Source: Candidatus Mcinerneyibacteriota bacterium
Lineage (GTDB): Bacteria > AUK180 > JAQVHJ01
Length of the DNA stretch: 19,746 nucleotides
Assembly (NCBI GenBank): GCA_030630935.1
Contig: DAOVMD010000008.1
Coordinates: 1-19,746 of the forward strand
Reading direction: 5' to 3'
The notes under the pieces: generated by a model
The model's input: the letters and a program-made list of their open reading frames with translations, nothing else
Told to the model about the DNA's origin: nothing
The model's database searches: none
Translations under genes and position numbers: made by a program
Shown here: piece after piece, positions 5,949 through 13,800 of the stretch
How positions within the stretch are numbered: the stretch's first letter is position 1
How the letters are laid out: the number at the start of each line of letters is the position of its first letter

Positions 5949-6955
5949 TTCTTCTCTCCTATCTCAAGTTCTTTATTTTTATCTTTTATAATTATTTCCA
6001 TAATTTCAATTTCTGATTCCGAAATCTTGTGATATAGTTTTTGTTTTGCAGGGTTCCTCTTCTTTCTGTCACTTACCCATTCAATAAAAATTGTCCCCTG
6101 GTCATTTACAAAGAAGGATGGGAGTTTAAATATTTTGTTGAAAGGTTTGAGCGGTAACTTTCTGTCCGGGAACATATGTACCTGAAATCCGGATAAGTCG
6201 GAATTATAGTTTATATCTGAATGTGTTTCATTAAAAAATAGCTTCACAGTATCTGGTAAGTTTTTAAAATTATCTGTGTCGCTTGTTTTATCCAAATTTG
6301 TTATCCGCAGATACCTTTTCCTTCCTCCTGATTCTTTTAACATTAATCTTGAATATGCAATTTGATATGTAGAAAAGTTTTTAAGAGCGTTTACTTCCGC
6401 TTGATTTATTGGAATAATTGGGTAATTTTTCAAGGCTATCAAACTATATATGCTAATAGGGATAATAAATAACATAAAAATTGGAGGATATAACATCTTC
6501 CATAACTTTTTTCGAATCGCATCTTCAATTGTACCAAATAACAAAAACCAGAAAAAAATTGATAAACCACAAATGAAAAACAGCCATATTACGGATAGCC
6601 ACATCTGTACAAACACTAGAATTTCCGATGTTATTACCAATAATCCAAAAACCTCTTTCTTTAAAACATGGGAAAGTTTTGTATTTTTCTTAATTGATTG
6701 CATCCATGATAAATAGAAATAAAAACCAAACATAATAATTATTAAAATAAATAGTCCTAATGACAATTCTATTTCTTTAGCTACGAATCCGTAAATATAG
6801 TACGCTGTTAATAATAAGAAAATAATAATTGCGGAAATCTTGCCAACTATCCCCATCTCCTTCTTCGACTTATCAGTATCTGGTATAATATTACCATTTT
6901 TAATATTGTTCTTTTGATCCCTTATCTTATCTGATTCAAATAAATATAATTTCAT
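5945..6955 (-). CDS. Polytopic membrane protein of unknown function
   Basis: 336 residues from the ATG at 6955. A polar, charged N-terminal segment (1-35) is followed by about five hydrophobic segments near residues 38-58, 64-84, 102-122, 122-141 and 154-175, then a soluble C-terminal domain (about 176-336) rich in Lys, Asp and Asn. I do not recognise the family. The ATG at 6955 is preferred over the one at 6994 because the latter would translate the duplicated phzF fragment out of frame. AAGGG lies eight bases before 6955, and a 19-codon phzF-derived leader frame stops one base upstream. Its own stop overlaps the phzF ATG. The gene sits exactly between two 56-bp direct repeats, which suggests that it was inserted into the head of a pre-existing phzF operon. 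Confidence 0.8.
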   Translation of the reverse strand: MKLYLFESDKIRDQKNNIKNGNIIPDTDKSKKEMGIVGKISAIIIFLLLTAYYIYGFVAKEIELSLGLFILIIIMFGFYFYLSWMQSIKKNTKLSHVLKKEVFGLLVITSEILVFVQMWLSVIWLFFICGLSIFFWFLLFGTIEDAIRKKLWKMLYPPIFMLFIIPISIYSLIALKNYPIIPINQAEVNALKNFSTYQIAYSRLMLKESGGRKRYLRITNLDKTSDTDNFKNLPDTVKLFFNETHSDINYNSDLSGFQVHMFPDRKLPLKPFNKIFKLPSFFVNDQGTIFIEWVSDRKKRNPAKQKLYHKISESEIEIMEIIIKDKNKELEIGEKK

Positions 6956-6956
6956 A

Positions 6957-7016
6957 TTAATTACCCTTGAACACTCCGTCTGTAAATGCATCAATTTGAT
7001 ATAATGGTATCTTCAT
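6957..7016 (-). pseudogene. Truncated duplicate of the phzF 5' end (19-codon leader ORF)
   Basis: Reads MKIPLYQIDAFTDGVFKGN then TAA. It is the phzF N-terminus with one substitution, alanine for valine at residue 10. AAGGG lies seven bases before its ATG and a promoter lies just upstream (7034-7062), so it is likely translated. The stop is one base from the ATG of the membrane protein at 6955, an arrangement suited to translational re-initiation. It is either a gene remnant or a leader that delivers ribosomes to the membrane-protein gene. Confidence 0.8.
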
Positions 7017-7033
7017 AATCAACCCTTTTTTTT

Positions 7034-7062
7034 AGTATAGCATATAATTTAATTAAAAGCAA
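7034..7062 (-). promoter_or_regulatory. Promoter of the membrane protein-phzF operon
   Basis: On the minus strand TTGCTT (7062-7057), 17 bp, TATACT (7039-7034), with extended TG (TGCTATACT). The start of transcription is predicted near 7027, about ten bases before the leader ATG at 7016. Confidence 0.7.
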
Positions 7063-7120
7063 ATCATTAAATTGTCAAAAACTTTCAACATGATATATGA
7101 GAATTGCTTCTGCAAAGCAT

Positions 7121-7166
7121 GCTAAAGCAACTTCGTTGCTTTAGCAGAGAACAGAGAGCTGAGAAC
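7121..7166 (+). repeat. Hairpin repeat family C, copy 2
   Basis: GCTAAAGCAAC-TTC-GTTGCTTTAGC stem (7121-7145), then an AGAGAACAGAGAGCTGAG tail. It pairs with copy 1 at 4953-5010. Stem bases differ between the copies while complementarity is kept. Confidence 0.75.
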
Positions 7167-7342
7167 TGAAACCAGTCGTTTCTTAGAGAGAAAAAAGCAA
7201 AGTACGTCTCGTTAATAACATTTGAACAATTGAACTATCTCAACCTCCGCACACTTTAACGATTATATCGGAATGCATCGATGGTAATTGATGCAAAGTA
7301 ATTGCATTGATTCGTAAGCTCATCAATGCACTCCAAAATTAC

Positions 7343-7430
7343 CCATTAACATTTGAACTCTTTAACTATCTCAACTTCCACACACTTAAACGTTTTTATT
7401 AACACTTGAACTATTGAACTCTTTACTTCT
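7343..7430 (+). repeat. Degenerate 53-bp-family units abutting the araC promoter
   Basis: Contains ATCTCAACTTCCACACACTT, AAACGTTTTTATT and AACACTTGAACTATTGAAC, matching the tandem array at 3850-4140. As at cutA, the final unit runs through a T-rich stretch directly into the -35 region. Confidence 0.8.
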
Positions 7431-7442
7431 TTGTTTTTTTGT

Positions 7443-7471
7443 TTGACTTTCATAAGAAAAAATGCTAAACT
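7443..7471 (+). promoter_or_regulatory. Promoter of the araC-receiver operon, predicted leaderless
   Basis: TTGACT (7443-7448), 17 bp, TAAACT (7466-7471), with extended TG (TGCTAAACT). The expected start of transcription, six to seven bases further on, coincides with the araC ATG at 7478, so the mRNA would have little or no leader. Confidence 0.7.
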
Positions 7472-7483
7472 ATTCTTATGAAA
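7448..7483. promoter_or_regulatory. Perfect 11-bp inverted repeat around the araC -10 and start codon (operator candidate)
   Basis: TTTCATAAGAA (7448-7458) and TTCTTATGAAA (7473-7483) are exact reverse complements, separated by 14 bp that hold the -10. Arm centres are 25 bp apart, a little over two helical turns. The right arm includes the ATG. A dimeric regulator bound here would block RNA polymerase. The regulator is not identified; autoregulation is one possibility. Confidence 0.65.
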
Positions 7484-8263
7484 AATTCAACTCAAGGACC
7501 AAAAGTATTTTATTTTTCAAAAGAACGATTAATCTTTAAAAAGAACAAGAGCTTTTTAATTCATATCCCAGTAGATAATTGCAATTACAAATACCAAGAG
7601 AGTTTTACGTTTCATAAATCAAAGCCTTGTATTTCAATATTTAACTATGAAGACTTTGATTACGGTAATTTACTTAAAAGTATCTTATTTATGAAGGCTT
7701 TAAATCCGCATTGTATTTTTCTGATTTTAATAAATAGTAATACTATCACTCCTGACCTTGAAGGATTAACCACTATTTCAAATTTATTTTTAATAACAAA
7801 TGATCAAGCCCCAAGAATTGAAACTATTATAAATAACCTATTTCGAAAACATCGAGAAGAGATTTCTTTTTTGTTTTTCATACTAAAGATAATTACTCGT
7901 ATTAATAACCCTGTTGATTTCAGGAATTTAAAATGTGATTTTTCTATATCTTCCAATAATCACTTTAACAAATTATGCAAGAAATATTTCAACCTTTCTC
8001 TTAACCAAATAAAAGATGCAATTATAATAGATAAGATCTTAAACTTTTTAAAATTCTCAATGAAGAATGCCTCTGAAATAGCATCGGAGTTAGGATTTCG
8101 GGATGTTTCTTACCTGACACATTTCTTCAAGCGAAAAACAGATGTCTCCCCTTATCAATATAGAAAATTCTATTACAATAAGATTTCTAAAATTAAATGT
8201 AGTTTACAATATAATATTAACAATGAAAGAGATTGTTTAACCATGGAGTCAAAGCAGTCATGA
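7478..8263 (+). CDS. AraC-type transcriptional regulator with degenerate N-terminal domain
   Basis: 261 residues. The C-terminal part is an AraC/XylS DNA-binding domain. A first helix-turn-helix at about 150-188 (SNNHFNKLCKKYFNLSLNQIKDAIIIDKIL) is followed by the strongly conserved second one at about 196-235 (ASEIASELGFRDVSYLTHFFKRKTDVSPYQYRK). The N-terminal 130 residues are not a cupin of the AraC sensor type. Residues 60-125 (LLKSILFMKALNPHCIFLILIN...) look like the second half of a receiver fold, but the phosphorylatable aspartate and acidic cluster are not apparent, so this is inference. No SD precedes the ATG; the promoter places the transcript start at about the start codon, which suggests leaderless translation. 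The stop overlaps the next gene's ATG (ATGA). Targets are unknown. It may control its own promoter through the dyad at 7448-7483. Confidence 0.85.
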   Translation: MKNSTQGPKVFYFSKERLIFKKNKSFLIHIPVDNCNYKYQESFTFHKSKPCISIFNYEDFDYGNLLKSILFMKALNPHCIFLILINSNTITPDLEGLTTISNLFLITNDQAPRIETIINNLFRKHREEISFLFFILKIITRINNPVDFRNLKCDFSISSNNHFNKLCKKYFNLSLNQIKDAIIIDKILNFLKFSMKNASEIASELGFRDVSYLTHFFKRKTDVSPYQYRKFYYNKISKIKCSLQYNINNERDCLTMESKQS

Positions 8264-9108
8264 AGAAAGACGATTTTTCATTAACAACTTTTAAAGATGC
8301 GATCAAACTATTCCACTCTCTTTCTTATGAGGGAAAAGAATTCCCACAGGGAATGTACTCAAAGACTCTAGCAGAAATTGAGATTTCAGAAACTCTAAGT
8401 GACCTGCTTTATGTTCTTGAAAAATTTAATCCGGATTTCGATCCATTTGATTGGGGGAAAAAAATCAAGATTGCAATCGGGTGTGATAAATTTCCATTCT
8501 TAAAATTAGTTCTGCAGGAGAGTCCAATCAAAGGAGAATATGGTTTTCTTGTTGACAGGCATTCTGAGTTCTTAGGACATAAAGTAAGTATTTCATATGA
8601 AAAAGAAGTTGAGTTAAAGAAATATTTAAATGACTTAAAAAATAAAATCGAGGATATTTTTTACGAAAATCACCTTCCAAGTTATAAATACCTGATTAAG
8701 AAGTACATTGACGAAAACAGTCAGGATATTCCATCGTCAGAGCGAAAAGGTTCTATCTTACTTGCAGAGGATGAGCCTGATGTTCACGACCTTTATAAAA
8801 TGGAACTTGAGATCATAGGATACTCTGTCTGTTCAGCATACTCCGGAGAAGATGCATTGGATATGGTTGATGAAAGTGACTTCTCTTGTGTTGTTCTGGA
8901 TTTAATGATGCCGAATGTTAGCGGACTCGATGTCCTTGAAGCAATTGGTAAGGAACATAAATGCATTATACTCTCCGCACTTGCTGATGATAATACTAAA
9001 GAAACTTGTAAAAACCTTGGTGCTGCGGCTTACCTGGAAAAACCTGCGGAACAAACTGAACTGGAAATCACAATTGAGAAAGTACGAAAAGGTGAACATT
9101 TAATTTAG
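8260..9108 (+). CDS. Receiver-domain protein with unknown N-terminal domain
   Basis: 282 residues from the ATG at 8260, which overlaps the araC stop as ATGA and has GGAG eleven bases upstream. An in-frame ATG at 8233 would lie inside araC and is less likely. The C-terminal third (about 165-275) is a complete response-regulator receiver: acidic pair E170/D171 in LLAEDEPDV, phosphoacceptor D214 in VVLDLMMP, S239 in IILSA and K261 in LEKPA. Residues 1-160 form an uncharacterised domain with a helical linker (YEKEVELKKYLNDLKNKIEDIF). A C-terminal receiver on an unknown N-terminal domain is unlike the usual receiver-first order. Coupled expression suggests that it works with the AraC-type regulator, perhaps as its phosphorylation-dependent partner. 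No histidine kinase is in the window. Confidence 0.88.
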   Translation: MKKDDFSLTTFKDAIKLFHSLSYEGKEFPQGMYSKTLAEIEISETLSDLLYVLEKFNPDFDPFDWGKKIKIAIGCDKFPFLKLVLQESPIKGEYGFLVDRHSEFLGHKVSISYEKEVELKKYLNDLKNKIEDIFYENHLPSYKYLIKKYIDENSQDIPSSERKGSILLAEDEPDVHDLYKMELEIIGYSVCSAYSGEDALDMVDESDFSCVVLDLMMPNVSGLDVLEAIGKEHKCIILSALADDNTKETCKNLGAAAYLEKPAEQTELEITIEKVRKGEHLI

Positions 9109-9196
9109 GAATCATTTCAACTTTTTAAATTTCAAACATCCAAAATACAAAACAAAATAAAACCAAAAATAATAAATATTTTTAATTATCCCTTCG

Positions 9197-9250
9197 AAGA
9201 CCAAAGCATTGTATCCCAAACAAAGTAGGGGCGACCGGCCGGGCGCCCTG
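9197..9250 (+). repeat. Dispersed repeat family B, copy 2
   Basis: AGACCAAAGCATTGTATCCC, AAACAAAGTAGGGG, then the near-perfect palindrome GGGCGACCGG/CCGGGCGCCC. It is nearly identical to copy 3 at 14521-14572. Confidence 0.8.
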
Positions 9251-9434
9251 ATCATAAGAAATAAAACACCCATTCGATAAAATAATAAAAAACAAGAAGA
9301 AAGAAAAAAAATTGCTTCAGCAGGTTGACGACCGAAGAGAGGAGATCCCGCTCACTCCGAAGTGAATCCGGAGTAAACTGCGTGCATCGGGAGACTTTTA
9401 CGAGACTTGTAATGGAAAAATTAAAAACGTTTGA

Positions 9435-9470
9435 TTGTCATTGCGAGAAATGAAGTGACGTGGCAATCTT
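9435..9470 (+). repeat. Dispersed repeat family A, copy 2
   Basis: TTGTCATTGCGAGAAATGAA, then GTGACGTGGCAATCTT. Shortest of the four copies. Confidence 0.75.
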
Positions 9471-9820
9471 ATCTTTTATCTATTAAACGACTGTTCCGGA
9501 GTCCAGATACCCTAACGAAGTGCGTGGTTCAGGGTCTGATATCTGCACTCTGCTTTCTATTTGGTTAACTGAATTAACTGAATATGTTATTTATTGCTAC
9601 TATGAAAAAGATTCGTATCCGGGGGGTATTATTTTCTTCGAAAACAACAGTATCAAGATTGATCGCATACCACGTTGAGGTTGTCCGTCAACCTGTGGAT
9701 AACTTATTTGCTAAGAAAAACGGAAGGATTGTCATTAACGAATCGAAGATCTAGCGAAGCGTCGGAAAGTGCGGTAAACAGCGCATTGACCGAAGTAATC
9801 TCGCTTTTAAGAAAAACATT

Positions 9821-9863
9821 AGATTGCCGCAGTCGTCGCAATATTCCTCCTTCGCAATGACAA
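9821..9863 (-). repeat. Dispersed repeat family A, copy 3 (inverted)
   Basis: On the minus strand it begins TTGTCATTGCGAAGGAGGAA and ends TGCGGCAATCT. Opposite orientation to 9435-9470. Confidence 0.7.
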
Positions 9864-9955
9864 AATGGAGTTATCGGACAGCCTCCGTTGGGTACACGAC
9901 ACAGGATATCAGATCGAGACTGTACTAAATGCTTAAAATACTTTGTCTCGATCTA

Positions 9956-10262
9956 GATCTATATAACTGTGCATATTATTTTCGACATAACTATTATTTA
10001 TAATTATTAAAATAATAACTGTTCTTATATATATTATCATGATATTGTTATGTTATCATTTTTAATTCAGATACACAGTCTCTTCAATAAACCTATTATT
10101 GTTCGTGCCTGTCCCACTAATTACTTCTTATTGTAAAAAGTATTTCCTAAAAATATTAAAATGTCAGTTTCGCGATTTCGTATATACGAAATCGCGACAT
10201 TGGAAAAATAGATTAAAAGAATATTTTGAATGACGATTTATATATTCGCAGTTATATAGATC
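9956..10262. mobile_element. Putative MITE-like element with about 20-bp terminal inverted repeats
   Basis: GATCTATATAACTG, followed by TGCATATTA (9956-9978), is mirrored by GATCTATATAACTG, followed by CGAATATATA, reading leftward from 10262. The roughly 307-bp interior is extremely A+T-rich, non-coding, and contains a 28-bp perfect palindrome (10170-10197). No target-site duplication is clear. A solo copy of the end is at 1519-1540. The right end forms the last codons and stop of the nitroreductase gene. It could be a non-autonomous element or coincidental hairpin arms; no transposase is nearby. Confidence 0.4.
10170..10197. repeat. 28-bp perfect palindrome
   Basis: Each half reads TCGCGATTTCGTAT with no spacer, so the whole is self-complementary. 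It is partly extended by ATGTC-like sequence on both sides. It lies 55 bp beyond the nitroreductase stop. There is no strong T-run on either side, so a terminator role is uncertain; a dimeric-protein binding site is also possible. Confidence 0.85.
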
Positions 10263-10845
10263 CAGCGTGATCTATCTTGGAAACATAATCTTCGCCAAAA
10301 TAATTGGAAAATAAAATGTTCTTTAACTCTTTTCGTTTATGACTCCCGGCAAACTTTTTGGACATGACATCAATTATATTTTTCTTCTCTGCCTGATATC
10401 CAAGCGGGGTCAATGCAACCACTTTATAGTCTTCAGGAATATTAAGAAACCTCCTTACTTTCTCCTCATTAAACCACCCAAGCCAGCAAGTTCCAAGTCC
10501 GACATCGGCAGCACCTAACACGAAGTGTTCCATTGCAATTCCAAAATCAACTAAATAATATTCCATACCATTCATCTTCCCTGACTCAACAGGTTTTGCA
10601 AGACCAATCACTATAACCGGAGCATTCTTAATCCATAGCTTATTCGTATTGAAACCGGTTTTCTTTATTAACTGCTGTTTGGTCTCGGGGTCTGAAATAA
10701 TAATAAATCGCCAGCATTGCTTATTCTGCCAGGATGGGGATAACCGCGCACATTCAAGTGCATATAATAACTTATCTTCTTCAACTGGTTTTGTTAAAAA
10801 AGACCGGACACTCTTTCGCTTCTTTACAAGCTCTAAAAATGACAT
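10252..10845 (-). CDS. Nitroreductase family protein (FMN-dependent)
   Basis: 197 residues, a typical length for the small nitroreductases that reduce nitro compounds, quinones or flavins with NAD(P)H as soluble dimers. FMN-contact motifs are present: RKSVRSF at 10-16, SPSWQNKQCWRF at 36-47 and GLGTCWLGWF at 116-125. The TPLGY strand is at 146-150. The cysteine in CWRF and two more in the FMN region are notable but not diagnostic. The ATG has GGAG six bases upstream, and the gene starts only 23 bp after the stop of the large CPBP gene, so the two are almost certainly co-transcribed. The physiological substrate is not evident. The last codons (GSI-stop) lie in a repeat end shared with the putative element at 9956-10262, so the C-terminus may have been altered. 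Confidence 0.92.
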   Translation of the reverse strand: MSFLELVKKRKSVRSFLTKPVEEDKLLYALECARLSPSWQNKQCWRFIIISDPETKQQLIKKTGFNTNKLWIKNAPVIVIGLAKPVESGKMNGMEYYLVDFGIAMEHFVLGAADVGLGTCWLGWFNEEKVRRFLNIPEDYKVVALTPLGYQAEKKNIIDVMSKKFAGSHKRKELKNILFSNYFGEDYVSKIDHAGSI

Positions 10846-10868
10846 ATATTTCTCCGTTTTTCCTTAAT

Positions 10869-13800
10869 TTAAAATGAAGCTTCTTTGCTCACTCTTTTTA
10901 AATTTGAAACTAAAAATATTATTATTAAAACTAATAGAATGAGACTTATTAATATGAACTTAAAAATCATCTGTGGAACGGCTGAATAAAGAATTGAGGA
11001 GATATATCCCAGGAATAGAAAATACATCAGGATTAAATATGAAAAATAATTCTCTTTAAGAAATAGGATCAAGAATCCAATTAACGCAGTTAAAAACATT
11101 AATATAAACCAAAACAAGTAGTAAAAAGCCGGGAAATGAAACCTTGAAATTGCTCCTGTCAGAATAATGCTGAGTACAATCACATAAGCAAACCATATCT
11201 GTGGATTTAAATAATTCTTAATAATAAAATAAAGAATATATAAAAATATGCTTCCGCTAACTAAAAAAAGAATCCCTGTTAATACCAAATTAATAGTCAA
11301 ATAATGTAAACTTAAAAACCTCGGGTTAAAAATTGGGACCGGTAGATATGGAATATTTAAATTTATGGAAATTATTTGATAAAATTTAATGAGTGCAAAA
11401 CTAATGATTGCTGCAAATAATCCCTTCAAAATAGAATCTCTAATATAAGCCCAATGATATTTCTTCTTATATGGAATAATAAAATCAGTTGATGTCCTTT
11501 TAAAGTTCACCTGATAAAATAAGGCGATTAAAAAGGCGAATCCAACACCTAATAAAACAGATGACATAAATTTGGAAGACATTAGAATAACAAAATACTT
11601 TATTAATTCAACTGAAGTATCATAATATAAAAGATCATTTTTAATAATTAACAATTTAGAAATAAAATGAATTAAACCTAAAATTATTGTGACTTGAAAT
11701 ATTTTTTTAAAGGGAGTCTTAACAGTATTTAAATTTGAGAAAAATGTCAATAACATTAGTGCTGTTATTAAACCAAGACAAAATACTAAAAGGATTGAGA
11801 TTAAAGTTTGAAAACCATGTTGTTTTTCCCTTTCATCCTTCCAATTCTCCGGAATCTTAAGGTTTAAGCCCGTAACCAAAACCTCATCCCCCTGTACCCG
11901 AACTGTTAACTTTGGATACGCATCATGAATCTCTCCGGCTTTATCTTTCCACGTAAAAGTAAAATCCGTCCGGTTCTTTCGCTGTTCAGTTTTTACGTCT
12001 AATTGCTCAAATCTATCTTCTGAAAAATACGGGAGTAAACGGTTTAGCTCATCATTGATTAGAATTAAAGCCCCTTCTCTTTCAAGGTTCGCTCCGGGAG
12101 CTTCTTCACTCAGGTGATGAAGATAGTGGTGAATCTCTCCATTAAATTTAATTATAACATAATAACTTTCCTTATCTTCAGGCTTATAAAATCTAATTAT
12201 ATAATAAAAAGGTTCCGCAAGATATTTTTCATAATATTTTTCAACTTCACTTATTATAATTTTCTCCCTTAAGAAATTAACGGATTCCTCTATAATGACC
12301 TGACGATATGCTGAGGTGATCCCGGAACAAATATCAAATTTTGTTAAATCAACCTTTTTCCTTTCAAGAAACTTTTTCGCTCGAGCTTCTGCTTCTTTAA
12401 CTGTCGTTTCTGGTTTGGAAAATAATGTGATTGGAGAATACGACCTAACTGAAATTAACCAAATAAATATTAATACAATTAAAACACCTAAGATCAAGAG
12501 CTTGGAAGGTTTCATTTTAACATACTCTAATCCCGGATGATTAAAGTGAACCTCTTTAGTTTTTGTAACTTCAAGCTGATCAGCTTCGTTTAAGATATCA
12601 GGATTATCTGAGAATCCCTTATTTCTGAAATAACTTATTAATGACAGAACCAACGGAATAAATACAATCCCAACCACTATTAATCCCGAAATTATAAAAT
12701 ATAAATTACTTGACCCGAAAAGGAACATCCCAACTAATGCGGCATCAATTGCGTAATGCCAGATGAGTGTTGCAAGTATCCCATAACGAATCATTATAAT
12801 CCCGGCGACTATTCCAATTATCCCAATTTCAATCCCACGGATATAACCCGGTTGCTGCGGGTAATTGCTGTGCAAAAAACCCCAGAGAAATGCAGGAATT
12901 ATAACTGCTAGAAAATCCGATTTCGTTAACTTCTTAAAAAATGGAATCGCAAAAACTCTAAATGTGAACTCCTCACTTACTGAAGCCATGACTCCAATAG
13001 TTAAAGGGAATATCCAGGGGATAACAGTATTCACCATCTCAGTATATTCCGTACCTGCCGGAGCCCAAACTCCAAAATCTTTACTTTTAATATAAAATAA
13101 TATTACAAAACCGATATGGAACATAGCAAGAATATAACCCCAAATAGAACCTAATAATGTTTCCGTAAGACTAAACCCATTCTTCGAAAACAGTACGGAT
13201 AACTGGATCTTTTTCTTGAAATACTCTCGATAAATTGATTCTCCGGAAGCAACCGCAAGGAAGATTAAGAATCCCTGGAGAAGTCCTAACGCAAGGCCAG
13301 CAAAGCTAAATTGTATAATAAATGCAGAGAACGAATTTGTAACATCATATTCTGCAAGATAAAACGGATACATATTTAGATGAGATAAAACCTGAAGAAT
13401 AAATATCAATATTCCAAACCTGAATGCAAGCTTGAACTTAATATCCTTCTTTCTAAAACGATAGATAAAATTAATAATTATCACAACCATTAAAAGCACA
13501 TAAAAGATTGTTGAAATTGATTGATAAAGGTTATTGCCAGAACGAAGTTTTCTGTAGCCCCTCGTCCATTTCTCAGGAACCTTTAAGTATTCCCGATAGC
13601 TTCCAACCTCATTACCCTGTATCTTAATAATGTATCTATAAACAGCATCGTCAAGATTAAATCCCCTTACCTCCCATTCAAAATGATAATCTGTCCTATT
13701 AGGTTGACGAATCTGTTTCTCTTCCTTTAAAACAAGCTTATTGAAATCTAAACCGACTGTCTCTTTTAGAAATACTTCTGCAATTAATAAAGCTTCGGAC

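Larger units (their letters stand above)
7063..7442. other. Gene-free divergent spacer with repeats
   Basis: Separates the phzF operon (-) from araC (+). It contains hairpin repeat family C copy 2 (7121-7166), two degenerate 53-bp-family units (7213-7262 and 7343-7430), and between them a larger imperfect inverted repeat with TGCATTGAT...ATCAATGCA (7303-7311 / 7322-7330) nested inside GGTAATT...AATTACC. No gene is seen. Confidence 0.7.
9109..10251. other. Large gene-free spacer between converging genes, packed with repeats
   Basis: Over 1.1 kb without a credible gene, between araC-receiver (+) and nitroreductase (-). In order it holds repeat family B copy 2 (9197-9250); a nested hairpin region near 9340-9395 (GATCCCG...CGGGAG around ACTCCG...CGGAGT); family A copies at 9435-9470 (+) and 9821-9863 (-); a CCAGATACCC...GTGGTTCAGGGTCTG unit (about 9505-9540) related to 14332-14363; GTTGAGGTTGTC (9674) also seen at about 14442; a 10-bp inverted repeat AGATCGAGAC/GTCTCGATCT (9911-9954); and the possible element at 9956-10262. 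The short plus-strand frame at 9675-9860 translates repeats only. Confidence 0.75.

Noticed and set aside
6956-6994. Upstream start (ATG at 6994) for the membrane protein
   Set aside because: It would translate the duplicated phzF fragment out of frame; the ATG at 6955 has better spacing to AAGGG and follows the leader stop.
8233-8259. Upstream start for the receiver protein
   Set aside because: The ATG at 8260 gives a standard ATGA overlap and has GGAG upstream.
9675-9860. 61-codon plus-strand frame
   Set aside because: Consists of family A repeat sequence and other spacer repeats.
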